The notes under the pieces: generated by a model
Database searches by the model: none
What the model saw: only the letters and a program-made list of their open reading frames with translations
Told to the model about the DNA's origin: nothing
Translations under genes and position numbers: made by a program
Shown: positions 1 through 6,737 of the stretch, one piece after another
How positions within the stretch are numbered: position 1 is the stretch's first letter
How the letters are laid out: each line of letters begins with the position of its first letter
Source: Spirochaetaceae bacterium
Lineage (GTDB): Bacteria; Spirochaetota; Spirochaetia; DSM-27196; SLST01
DNA: 8,408 bases
Assembly: GCA_007129695.1 (NCBI GenBank)
Contig: SKVA01000106.1
Span: 1-8,408 of the forward strand
Reading direction: 5' to 3'

Positions 1-1449
1 GCGTTCACGCCGTCCCCGGTCTGCGTCGCCGCGCGCGCGTCGATGATCTTCGGGCAGTACCCGATGCGGACCGGCACCTACGAGAACTCGCGCATGCCCA
101 CCGACGCGCGGAGTACCGTCATGGAGGCGCTGCAGAAGGCGGGCTACCGGACGCACGGAATAGGCAAGTGTCACTTCACCCCGGACGCGTTCGCGCTGCG
201 CGGGTTCGACGCGCGGGAGATCCAGGAGGAGGGCGGGGCGAGCGCCGAAGCGCTGCCGAAGTCCGACTATCTGCGCTACCTGAAGGAGCGGGGCTACGAC
301 CACATCTGTGAGGCGTACGGCGTGCGCGGAGAGATGTACTACGTCCCGCAGCCGTCTCAGGTGCCCGCGGCAGACCACCCGACTCAGTGGATTGGCGACC
401 GCACGGTCGACTACGTCCGCGCCGCCACAGACGGCGAACCGTGGTACCTCTACTCGAGCTTCATCCATCCCCACCCGCCACTCACGCCGCCCAATCCGTG
501 GCACAAGCTCTACCGCCCGGCGACGATGCCGCTCCCGAACGTCCCCGACGGCTACGAGTCGCTGCTCACCTACGTGAACCACGCGCAGAATCGGTACAAG
601 TACCGCGACAAGGGTACCGATCCGAATCTGGCGCGCACGATCGTCGCGTACTACTACGCGTGCATCTCCTTCGTCGACTACCAGGTCGGACGGATCCTGG
701 ACGCGCTCGAACATACCGGCCAGATAGACAACACGCTCATCGTCTTCGCTTCTGATCACGGCGAGCTGCTCGGCGATTACCGATCGTACGGCAAGCGCAG
801 CATGCACGACGCGTCGGTGCGCGTTCCGATGATCGCGCGCATGCCGGGCAGATTCGACGCCGGCACCGTGTGCGACCGACCCGTCAGTCTGGTCGACCTG
901 GCACCGACCTTTCTGTCGGTTGCCGGGGCGTCGCTCGGCACGCACGATCCCGATGGCGTCGACCTCCACGACATCGTGACCGGAGCATCGGATCGCCGGT
1001 ACGTCTACAGCCAGCTCGCCTTCTCCGGAGAGGGGATGAACCGGAGCCTCCAGGGCGAAGGCTTTGCCGACAACCCGGAGTGGACCGACGCAGAGCGGAT
1101 CGCCGCCTACTCGAGCTACATGTGCGTCTCCAATCGCTGGAAGTACATCTACAGCGCACCCGACAACCAGGAGTACCTGTTCGACCGCGTGCGTGATCCG
1201 CGCGAGACGCGCAACCGCAAGGGCGTGACCTTCGCCTCCGACGCGCTCGACGAGCACCGCGGTGCGCTTCTGTCGTGGCTCCGCGACGGCGGTGAGACCG
1301 CCGGCCTCGACGGCGACCGGTGGCGCCGCTTTCCCCAGCCGAAGGTCGACAGCGACCCCGACTCAGGGCTCCTCATCCAGGACGGGTATACCCCGTGGGC
1401 GCAGATGGAGATCCCGGGGTACACGCGAGCGCGTGACGCATTAGCGTGA
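1..1449 (+). CDS. Type I sulfatase, 5'-partial
   Basis: A formylglycine-dependent sulfatase (alkaline phosphatase superfamily) that would hydrolyse sulfate esters, probably on a glycan; the substrate cannot be told. The reading frame is open from base 1, and 482 residues are visible. Numbering from the window edge, CVAAR at 8-12 is the C-x-[PA]-x-R motif, so Cys8 is the residue converted to formylglycine. It lies upstream of the first ATG (base 43), so that ATG is not the start. Further active-site matches are Lys56 and His58 (GKCHF), His156/His158 (HPHPP), Asp252-His253 (SDHGELLGD) and Lys265. The N-terminal metal-binding aspartates are outside the window. The Cys-type motif can be matured by FGE or by a radical-SAM maturase; neither is here. 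The last six codons and the stop lie inside the 13-bp tandem repeat, so the natural C terminus may have been replaced. A family-level sulfatase call is secure. Confidence 0.93.
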   Translation, partial: AFTPSPVCVAARASMIFGQYPMRTGTYENSRMPTDARSTVMEALQKAGYRTHGIGKCHFTPDAFALRGFDAREIQEEGGASAEALPKSDYLRYLKERGYDHICEAYGVRGEMYYVPQPSQVPAADHPTQWIGDRTVDYVRAATDGEPWYLYSSFIHPHPPLTPPNPWHKLYRPATMPLPNVPDGYESLLTYVNHAQNRYKYRDKGTDPNLARTIVAYYYACISFVDYQVGRILDALEHTGQIDNTLIVFASDHGELLGDYRSYGKRSMHDASVRVPMIARMPGRFDAGTVCDRPVSLVDLAPTFLSVAGASLGTHDPDGVDLHDIVTGASDRRYVYSQLAFSGEGMNRSLQGEGFADNPEWTDAERIAAYSSYMCVSNRWKYIYSAPDNQEYLFDRVRDPRETRNRKGVTFASDALDEHRGALLSWLRDGGETAGLDGDRWRRFPQPKVDSDPDSGLLIQDGYTPWAQMEIPGYTRARDALA

Positions 1450-1508
1450 CGCAGGAGCGTGACGCAATAGCGTGACGCATTAGCGTGACGCAGGAGCGTG
1501 ACGCAGGA
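1431..1508. repeat. Six-copy 13-bp tandem repeat at the sulfatase 3' end
   Basis: Six exact copies of GCGTGACGCA, each followed by a three-base spacer, begin at 1431, 1444, 1457, 1470, 1483 and 1496. The spacers in order are TTA, GGA, ATA, TTA, GGA, GGA. Bases 1431-1469 and 1470-1508 are therefore also a 39-bp duplication differing at two bases. The first nine bases of each unit form an odd palindrome (GCGT-G-ACGC). The sulfatase stop codon TGA (1447-1449) lies in the second unit. A decayed seventh unit may begin at 1509 (GCGCTGAGCG). The function is unknown; it could be a replication-slippage minisatellite, a protein-binding array or part of a transcript-end structure. Confidence 0.95.
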
Positions 1509-1518
1509 GCGCTGAGCG

Positions 1519-1532
1519 GGCGCCCTGGCGCC
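1519..1532. terminator. GC-rich inverted repeat between sulfatase and oxidoreductase
   Basis: Two GGCGCC palindromes separated by CT can fold as a five-base-pair stem (GGCGC/GCGCC) with a CCTG loop. It lies directly after the tandem repeat and before the next gene. There is no following T-run, so this is only a weak candidate for a transcript end or a pause site. Confidence 0.2.
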
Positions 1533-1574
1533 GTGGTGCTCGCTTCGTCGTGAACGCGACAGTATCTTCGGGCG

Positions 1575-2645
1575 ATGAGCGACGTCGTCCACCTTTTCTC
1601 TGCGCTGCAGTTGCGCGATGTGACGATCCCCAACCGGATCTTCGTGTCACCGATGTGCCAGTACTCGTGCACGAACGGGCTCGCGACCGACTGGCACCTG
1701 GTTCACCTGGGAAGCCGCGCCGTCGGCGGAGCCGGACTCGTGATGGCCGAAGCGGCCGCGGTCGCTCCGGAAGGACGGATTTCGTGGGGTGACCTTGGGA
1801 TCTGGAGTGACGAGCAGGTGGATCGGCTCCGGCCGGTCGCGCGGTTCATCAGCGAGCACGGTGCGGTTCCGGCGATTCAGCTCGCGCACGCCGGGCGCAA
1901 GGCCGCGACCCGGCGTCCGTGGGACGCGCCGGAGGCGCCGCTTCCGGCCGAGGCGCTGTGGCAGCCGGTGAGCGCGACTGCGCGCACCTTTTCAGGCGAC
2001 TCCCCGACGCCGCGCGCGTTATCCACCGCCGAAACCGCGGCGCTGCCGGGCCTCTTCGCGGCCGCCGCGGCGCGCTCGCTCGACGCTGGGTTTACCGTCG
2101 TGGAGATCCACGCCGCGCACGGCTACCTGATCCACCAGTACCTGTCGCCGCTCGCCAACGACCGGACCGACGACTACGGCGGCGGGTTCGACGGCAGAGC
2201 TCGCCTGCTGCTGGAGACGGTCGCGGCGGTGCGCGACGCGGTCGGTGCGCGGACACCGGTCCTGGTCCGCATATCCGCGACCGACTGGCGCGACGACGGA
2301 TGGACGGTTGAGGATTCGGTCCGGCTCGCGCGGTCGCTCGATGCTTCCGGCGTCGATCTGGTCGACTGCTCGTCGGGCGGGATCGTTCCCGACGTCCCTA
2401 TTCCAGTCGGACCGGGTTTCCAGACCCCGCTCGCGTCCGCGGTCCGCTCCGGCGCGGGTATCAGTACCGGCGCGGTCGGTATGATCACGTCGCCCGAGCA
2501 GGCAGATCAGATCGTCCGGACCGGCCAGGCCGATGCGGTCCTCCTGGCCCGCGAGTTGCTGCGCGACCCGTACTGGCCCTACCACGCCGCGCGCAAGCTC
2601 GGCCGGCCGATCGCCACGCCGCCCCAATACCTGCGCGCGTGGTGA
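1575..2645 (+). CDS. namA: Old Yellow Enzyme, YqjM/NamA-class NADPH:flavin oxidoreductase
   Basis: A cytosolic FMN-dependent ene-reductase that uses NADPH to reduce activated C=C bonds of enones, and often nitro compounds or other electrophiles; the physiological substrate is usually unknown. The 356-residue product fits the family length (about 340) and aligns end to end with Bacillus YqjM as I recall it. Visible markers are SPMCQYS with Cys28 and Tyr30 (the class-specific flavin modulators), IQLAHAGRK (Gln102), and EIHAAHGYLIH with substrate-binding His179 and His182 plus Tyr184. SPLANDRTDDYGG follows, then the phosphate-site ARELLRDP (Arg326). The terminal LRAW places Arg354 as the arginine finger that reaches into the neighbouring subunit. 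The ATG at 1575 is chosen because the protein then begins just before the conserved LFSALQLRDVTIPNRI segment. No clear Shine-Dalgarno sequence precedes it. It stands alone, converging on the acetyltransferase gene with a 12-bp gap. The gene symbol is by family resemblance. Confidence 0.93.
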   Translation: MSDVVHLFSALQLRDVTIPNRIFVSPMCQYSCTNGLATDWHLVHLGSRAVGGAGLVMAEAAAVAPEGRISWGDLGIWSDEQVDRLRPVARFISEHGAVPAIQLAHAGRKAATRRPWDAPEAPLPAEALWQPVSATARTFSGDSPTPRALSTAETAALPGLFAAAAARSLDAGFTVVEIHAAHGYLIHQYLSPLANDRTDDYGGGFDGRARLLLETVAAVRDAVGARTPVLVRISATDWRDDGWTVEDSVRLARSLDASGVDLVDCSSGGIVPDVPIPVGPGFQTPLASAVRSGAGISTGAVGMITSPEQADQIVRTGQADAVLLARELLRDPYWPYHAARKLGRPIATPPQYLRAW

Positions 2646-2647
2646 AA

Positions 2648-2669
2648 CGCGGGAGCGTCACTCCCAGCG
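2648..2669. terminator. Hairpin across the convergent 3' ends
   Basis: GGGAG (2651-2655) pairs with CTCCC (2661-2665) around the loop CGTCA. CGC (2648-2650) pairs with GCG (2667-2669) past a single bulged A. It spans the 12-bp gap between the oxidoreductase stop and the acetyltransferase stop. In the minus direction it is followed by TTTC, a weak U-run; in the plus direction there is none. It may be a shared bidirectional terminator. Confidence 0.35.
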
Positions 2670-2960
2670 CGGCACCGGACGCTCGGCCACGAGATCCGCG
2701 TACTCGTGGTGCCGGTCGATGTACGTGCTCACGAACGAGCAGCGCGGAACGATCCGGTAACCGTTGTCGCGGGCGTAGCCGAGCGCGAAGCGGATCAGCG
2801 CGGTTGCGATCCCGCGGCCTCTGATCTCGTTCGGCGTCTGCGTCTCCGCGTAGTCCAGCACCTTGTCCGGCAACTCGTAGTACAACAGGTACGCCTCGTG
2901 CCCGAGCTCACGCACGATAAACCGGTGCGCGTCGGGCTCGTGAATGACCGTGTGTTCCAT
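2658..2960 (-). CDS. Small GNAT N-acetyltransferase (YidJ/COG2388 type)
   Basis: A compact 100-residue GCN5-related N-acetyltransferase of the single-domain type (COG2388-like, usually 90-110 residues). It would transfer acetyl from acetyl-CoA to an amine, substrate unknown. The acetyl-CoA pyrophosphate loop is clear as RGRGIA (residues 47-52). Before it comes the FIVRELGHEAYLLYYEL beta segment typical of this family. After it come ALIRFALGYARDNGYRIVPRCSFV, with Cys74 in the family's usual C-x-F-V position, and a final YIDRHHEYADL segment. The ATG at 2960 gives exactly the family length, but no Shine-Dalgarno sequence is visible. A TACACT (2966-2971, minus) lies just upstream and may be a -10 element of a nearly leaderless transcript. 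The gene is convergent with the oxidoreductase and divergent from the WbsX-like gene, so it is probably its own transcription unit. Confidence 0.85.
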   Translation of the reverse strand: MEHTVIHEPDAHRFIVRELGHEAYLLYYELPDKVLDYAETQTPNEIRGRGIATALIRFALGYARDNGYRIVPRCSFVSTYIDRHHEYADLVAERPVPRWE

Positions 2961-3051
2961 GGCGACAGTGTACGATGCAAACGTCGCTGCTGTCTCTACG
3001 CGCAGTTGGGGTCTCCGGCCTGCCGGCCCTGTCGCACACCGCTCCTCGCTG

Positions 3052-3060
3052 TGCTACGCT
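3052..3060 (+). promoter_or_regulatory. Possible extended -10 element of the WbsX-like gene
   Basis: TGC-TACGCT resembles an extended sigma-70 -10 box (TGn-TATAAT). No convincing -35 box lies 16-18 bp upstream. The implied transcription start would fall almost on the GAGGTG ribosome site (3067-3072), so the leader would be very short. This is weak; it is listed because GTGCTA-N2-CT recurs before the CPBP gene. Confidence 0.25.
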
Positions 3061-3078
3061 CAGCGCGAGGTGTACCCG

Positions 3079-4185
3079 ATGAGCGCGAAGTACGATGTGG
3101 CAGCCTACGTCTGGCCCTCCTACACCGGTGATGAGCCGCGGACTCGCATGTTCTGGCCGGCCGGGTTCGGCGAGTGGGAGACGGTGATGAAGGCCGGGAA
3201 GAAGTACCCCGAGCACACCTGGCCGCGCCGGCCGCTGTGGGGCTACGTGAACGAAGCCGACCCGCGCGTGATGGAGATGCAGATCGACGCCGCGGCCGAC
3301 CACGGCGTGAACGTCTTCATCTACGACTGGTACTGGTACGATCGTCGGCCATTTCTGGAGCAGTGCCTGAACACCGGCTACCTGGGCGCCCGGAACAACG
3401 ACCGTGTGAAGTTCTACCTGATGTGGGCGAACCACGACGTGAGCCACCTGTGGGACATCCGGCTGTCGAGCTCACCGGTGGAGAACACGATCTGGAAGGC
3501 AGCCGTGGATCGGCCCGAGTTCGAACGCGTCGCGTCGCGCATGATCGACACCTACTTCGGCCACCCCTCGTACTACACCATCGACGGCAAACCACTCCTC
3601 ATGGTCTACGACCTGGCAATCCTGATCTCCGGCCTTGGCGGGGTCGAGCCGGCGCGCGACGCGCTCGACTGGTTCCGCGACCGCGCGGTGCGCTCCGGGC
3701 TCCCGGGGCTGCACCTGCAGGCGTGCCTTCGAAGGAGCGGCTCGAACCTCACCGGAGTCGACGGCGCCGTGCCCACCGCGCAGGCGCAGGTCATCGGCAG
3801 ACTCGGATTCGACAGCATCTCGCACTACCAGTTCGTCCACTTCGTCGACATCGACCGCGACTACGACGCGATCGTCGCCGACGTCACCGCCGAGTGGAAA
3901 CGGATCGAGCGCGAGTACACCATCCCCTACTTCCCGCACGTGTCGGTGGGGTGGGACAACAACCCGCGCTACACCACGTTCCGCCCCGGTGTCGTCCGCG
4001 GCAACACCCCCGACGCGGTCGAGCGCGCGTTCGCCGCGGCCCGCGCGTACGTCGACGCGCATCCGGGGCAGGCCCCGCTCGTGACCGTCAACAGCTGGAA
4101 CGAGTGGACCGAGACGAGCTACCTCCAGCCTGACGACCTCTACGGCTACGGCTATCTGGAGGCGGTGAAGCGCGCGTTCGGGTAG
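3079..4185 (+). CDS. WbsX / GH99-like domain protein
   Basis: A 368-residue protein of the WbsX family (glycosyltransferase WbsX-like, PF14307), whose fold is related to glycoside hydrolase family 99. It probably acts on a glycan, as hydrolase or transferase; the reaction is not known. Visible features are YDVAAYVWPSY near the N terminus (residues 5-15), HGVNVFIYDWYWYDRRP (75-91), FYLMWANHD (112-120), GKPLLMVYDL (170-179), SHYQFVHFVD (248-257) and VNSWNEWTE (337-345). In that last motif Glu342 and Glu345 have the same spacing as the catalytic glutamate pair of GH99. The start was moved to the ATG at 3079, because GAGGTG (3067-3072) lies six bases upstream and the family homology begins there. 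The 45 in-frame codons before it run back over the divergent acetyltransferase start. No signal peptide is seen, so it appears cytoplasmic. It converges on the hypD-like gene and stands alone rather than in a polysaccharide biosynthesis cluster. Confidence 0.85.
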   Translation: MSAKYDVAAYVWPSYTGDEPRTRMFWPAGFGEWETVMKAGKKYPEHTWPRRPLWGYVNEADPRVMEMQIDAAADHGVNVFIYDWYWYDRRPFLEQCLNTGYLGARNNDRVKFYLMWANHDVSHLWDIRLSSSPVENTIWKAAVDRPEFERVASRMIDTYFGHPSYYTIDGKPLLMVYDLAILISGLGGVEPARDALDWFRDRAVRSGLPGLHLQACLRRSGSNLTGVDGAVPTAQAQVIGRLGFDSISHYQFVHFVDIDRDYDAIVADVTAEWKRIEREYTIPYFPHVSVGWDNNPRYTTFRPGVVRGNTPDAVERAFAAARAYVDAHPGQAPLVTVNSWNEWTETSYLQPDDLYGYGYLEAVKRAFG

Positions 4186-4200
4186 GGCGAGGTCTCGCCC
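4185..4200. terminator. Inverted repeat between convergent WbsX-like and hypD-like genes
   Basis: GGGCGAG (4185-4191) and CTCGCCC (4194-4200) are exact inverted arms separated by GT. They would fold as a six-base-pair stem with a GGTC loop, starting at the last base of the WbsX-like stop codon. Neither side has a T-run. A separate perfect palindrome, CCGGTACCGG, lies at 4241-4250, eight bases before the hypD-like gene end. Either could help end the two converging transcripts, but no canonical intrinsic terminator is visible. Confidence 0.35.
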
Positions 4201-4257
4201 AACTGGCGCTGCACCGGCTCTTCGGGCGCGGCGGTAGGTTCCGGTACCGGCCAGCCG

Positions 4258-6615
4258 TCACACCGCCTCGTGAGCCGTTCGCGCGATGATCTCGTCCTGG
4301 AGGTCCTTGCCGATGTTGCAGAAGTAGTCGCTGTAGCCGGCGACGCGAACGAGCAGCCCCTGGTGGCGCTCGGGGTTCTGTTGCGCGTCGATCAGGGTCT
4401 CGTGGTCGACGACGTTGAACTGGATGTGGTGACCGTCGTGCCTGAAGTACGCGCGCACCAGATGGCCCAGGTTGCGGATCCCCTCGTCACCGGCAATGAC
4501 GCTCGGGACGAACTTCTGGTTGAGCAGCGTACCGCACGTGCGCAGGTGATCCATCTTGGCGGCCGACTTCAGGACCGCGGTCGGACCGTTGCGGTCGGCT
4601 CCCTGCACCGGTGAGATCCCTTCGGAGAGCGGTCGCCCGGCCTTCCGCCCATCCGGGGACGCGCCCATCACCGAGCCGAAGTAGATATGGCACGTCGTGG
4701 GGAGCATATCGATGTGGTAGACGCCGCCCCGACCGTTCGGCCGTCCGTCGATCTCGCAGTAGAGCATCTCGAAGACCGTGCGCATGATCGAGTCCGCCGC
4801 ATCATCGTCGTTCCCGTACCTCGGGCTGCTGTCGAGCATCAGACGCTCGGCCTCGGACGACTCGAAGTCGTTCGCCAGGAGTTCGAGCAGGTGCGCCATC
4901 GTCATGCTCTTCTGTTCGTACACCCGCGTTCGCACGGCGGAGAGGCTGTCGGTGATCGACCCGATGCCCACGCACTGGATGAAGCTCGTGTTGTAGCGCG
5001 CTCCACCGGCGTTGTAGTCCAACCCCTTCTCGATGCAGTCGTCCATCACGGCCGACAGAAACGGCGCGGGCATATGCCGCGCGTAGCCCCACTCGAAGAT
5101 CGCGTTGCCACGGACCTTGATCTCGACGATCGCGTGCAGCTGCGCGGCGAACGCGGCGAGCAGTTCGTCGAAGGTCGTGAAGGTCTCGGCCGCCCCGGTG
5201 CGCGGTCCGATCTGCCGGCCGGAGACCGGATCGCGCCCGTCGTTGAGCGCGAGCTCGAGCACCTTGGGCGTGTTGAGATACCCCGTGAGGACGTACGCCT
5301 CCTTACCAAAGCAGCCGGTCTCCACGCAGCCGCTCACCCCGCCTTCACGTGCGTCGCGGAGCGACTTGCCGGTACGCACCAGCTCCTGTACCACCGCGTC
5401 GGCGTTGAAGATCGCCGGGTAGCCGTAGCCTTTGCGAATGACTCGGCACGCCTCGTGGAGGAACCGGTCGGGGTTCTTCTGGCTGAGCTGGATGTTGGAG
5501 CCGGGCTGCAGCAGATGGATCTCGTCGACCACCTCCAGGAGCAGATAGGAGAGCTCGTTCACGCCGTCGTCGCCGTCGGCGGTGAGCCCGCCGATGTTGA
5601 TGTTCGTGAAGTCGTTGTACGTCCCGCTCTCCTCGGCCGTCACGCCAACCTTCGGCGGGGCAGGGTGGTTATTGAACTTGATGAAGAAGCACTCGAGCAG
5701 TTCCTTCGCCCGCTCGCGCGTCATCGTTCCCGCGTCGATCTCCGCCCTATAGAAAGGATAGAGGTGCTGATCCAGGCGCCCGGGGTTCATCGCATCCCAC
5801 CCGTTGAGCTCGGTGATCGTCCCCAGGTGGACGAACCAGTACATCTGCAGCGCCTCGTGAAACGTGCGGGGAGCGTGGGCCGGTACTCGTCTACATGCCG
5901 AGGCTATGGCGTTCAGTTCCGACCGGCGAGCCGGGTCGCTGGTCTGCGCCGCGCGCTCGTCGGCGAGCGCCGCGTGACGCTCGGCAAAGACGATCGCCGC
6001 GTCGCATGCAACAGCCATCGCGGTGAGCTGCTCGCGCTGCGCGAGCGCCCGCGGGTCGGTCGCCGGATCGAGCCGCCCGAGCCGCTCGGCGATCTCGTCC
6101 TGAATCTGCAGTAGCCCCTTCTTGTAGATCTTTCCGTCGAGCGACGTGTGCCCCGGCGCGCGTTGCTCCATGAACTCGGTGAAGAGCCCCGACTCGTACG
6201 CCGCGAGCCACTCGCCGGGCAGCTCGGCAAAGAGCCGGTCGCGCATCGATCGGCCGCCCCAGTACGGGATGACCACGCGCTCGTACGCGTCGATCGCCTC
6301 GTCGCTGACCGAGTAGGGGAGACTCTCGCGGTCGCGCAGGATCTCAAGATCCAGGCGCGAATGGCAGTTGAGCTCCGGGTACGTCGGAACCGCCTTTGGA
6401 GCCGGTCCGCGCTCGCCCACGATCAGCTCGTCGGCGCCAATCCAGATCGACTTACGCTCGCACAGGTGGAGAAACGCGCGTGCGCGAAGCATCGGCGTGG
6501 AGAGCTTGCCCAGGTTCTCGCGGTAGAAATCGGTCATCAGCACCGCGCGCTCTTCGCTGATCGACGGCACCGCCAGAAAGCTCTCGGACCTCAGCCGACT
6601 CACCCGCTCCGTCAT
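4258..6615 (-). CDS. hypD: Glycyl radical enzyme, trans-4-hydroxy-L-proline dehydratase (HypD-like)
   Basis: The 785-residue product matches the HypD class of glycyl radical enzymes, which dehydrate trans-4-hydroxy-L-proline to (S)-1-pyrroline-5-carboxylate; ProC reductase can then make proline. The glycyl radical site is RVAGYSDYF (Gly760). The thiyl/base loop is SGCVETGCFGKE (Cys430, Glu432). Compared with Clostridioides difficile HypD as I remember it (Cys434, Glu436, Gly765), the pocket residues Phe148, His156, Asp274, Ser330, Asp335, Phe336 and Tyr446 all occur at a constant offset of four, and Thr640 at five. The ATG at 6615 is chosen because GGAGG (6622-6626, minus) is six bases upstream and HypD homology starts there (ESFLAVPSISEERAVLMT). 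The open frame continues to 7194 but is not protein-like. The enzyme is cytosolic, oxygen-sensitive, and needs a radical-SAM activase, which is absent from the window. Another GRE specificity is possible but less likely given the pocket. Confidence 0.88.
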   Translation of the reverse strand: MTERVSRLRSESFLAVPSISEERAVLMTDFYRENLGKLSTPMLRARAFLHLCERKSIWIGADELIVGERGPAPKAVPTYPELNCHSRLDLEILRDRESLPYSVSDEAIDAYERVVIPYWGGRSMRDRLFAELPGEWLAAYESGLFTEFMEQRAPGHTSLDGKIYKKGLLQIQDEIAERLGRLDPATDPRALAQREQLTAMAVACDAAIVFAERHAALADERAAQTSDPARRSELNAIASACRRVPAHAPRTFHEALQMYWFVHLGTITELNGWDAMNPGRLDQHLYPFYRAEIDAGTMTRERAKELLECFFIKFNNHPAPPKVGVTAEESGTYNDFTNINIGGLTADGDDGVNELSYLLLEVVDEIHLLQPGSNIQLSQKNPDRFLHEACRVIRKGYGYPAIFNADAVVQELVRTGKSLRDAREGGVSGCVETGCFGKEAYVLTGYLNTPKVLELALNDGRDPVSGRQIGPRTGAAETFTTFDELLAAFAAQLHAIVEIKVRGNAIFEWGYARHMPAPFLSAVMDDCIEKGLDYNAGGARYNTSFIQCVGIGSITDSLSAVRTRVYEQKSMTMAHLLELLANDFESSEAERLMLDSSPRYGNDDDAADSIMRTVFEMLYCEIDGRPNGRGGVYHIDMLPTTCHIYFGSVMGASPDGRKAGRPLSEGISPVQGADRNGPTAVLKSAAKMDHLRTCGTLLNQKFVPSVIAGDEGIRNLGHLVRAYFRHDGHHIQFNVVDHETLIDAQQNPERHQGLLVRVAGYSDYFCNIGKDLQDEIIARTAHEAV

Positions 6616-6621
6616 GCTCCA

Positions 6622-6626
6622 CCTCC
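6622..6626 (-). promoter_or_regulatory. Shine-Dalgarno site that fixes the hypD-like start
   Basis: GGAGG on the minus strand lies six bases before the ATG at 6615. It decides between this start and the in-frame open extension, which runs about 580 bases further upstream. Confidence 0.75.
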
Positions 6627-6649
6627 ACGGTCGCTCACCATCATGCTCG

Positions 6650-6669
6650 CTTGAAACGCGCAGATCAAG
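6650..6669. promoter_or_regulatory. Imperfect 20-bp palindrome upstream of hypD-like gene, possible operator
   Basis: Arms CTTGA (6650-6654) and TCAAG (6665-6669) are exact inverted repeats. Over the full 20 bp, seven of ten base pairs are symmetrical about a central GC. It lies 34 bp upstream of the hypD-like start codon, inside the only non-coding gap before that gene (6616-6737). The size and GC centre resemble LacI- or GntR-type operators. No strong -35/-10 pair is evident around it; CATACT on the minus strand just upstream is a weak -10 candidate. Confidence 0.3.
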
Positions 6670-6737
6670 TATGAACTGGTGCCGTAACTGTTGACGCCTG
6701 CGACCGCAAGCCGCGCGGTGCGCATCTGGAGTGGCGG

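Noticed and set aside
1431..1508. CRISPR array
   Set aside because: The repeats are 10 bp with 3-bp spacers, far too short for CRISPR, and no cas gene is nearby.
1149..1592. Minus-strand repetitive peptides with CVTLLRHANASR-type units
   Set aside because: They are translations of the tandem repeat and of the sulfatase antisense strand, with no start signals or homology. They are by-products of the DNA repeat.
2944..3078. 45-codon N-terminal extension of the WbsX-like protein
   Set aside because: It overlaps the start of the divergent acetyltransferase, has no ribosome site or homology, and is less likely than the ATG at 3079 with GAGGTG upstream.
5972..5980. Extra copy of the repeat core GCGTGACGC inside the hypD-like gene
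   Set aside because: A single nine-base match inside coding DNA of this composition is expected by chance and encodes ordinary protein sequence.
4687..6114. 475-codon open frame on the plus strand
   Set aside because: It lies entirely antisense to the hypD-like gene, and its Val/Asp/Arg-rich composition is the usual shadow of G+C-rich coding DNA. No ribosome site or recognisable motif was seen.
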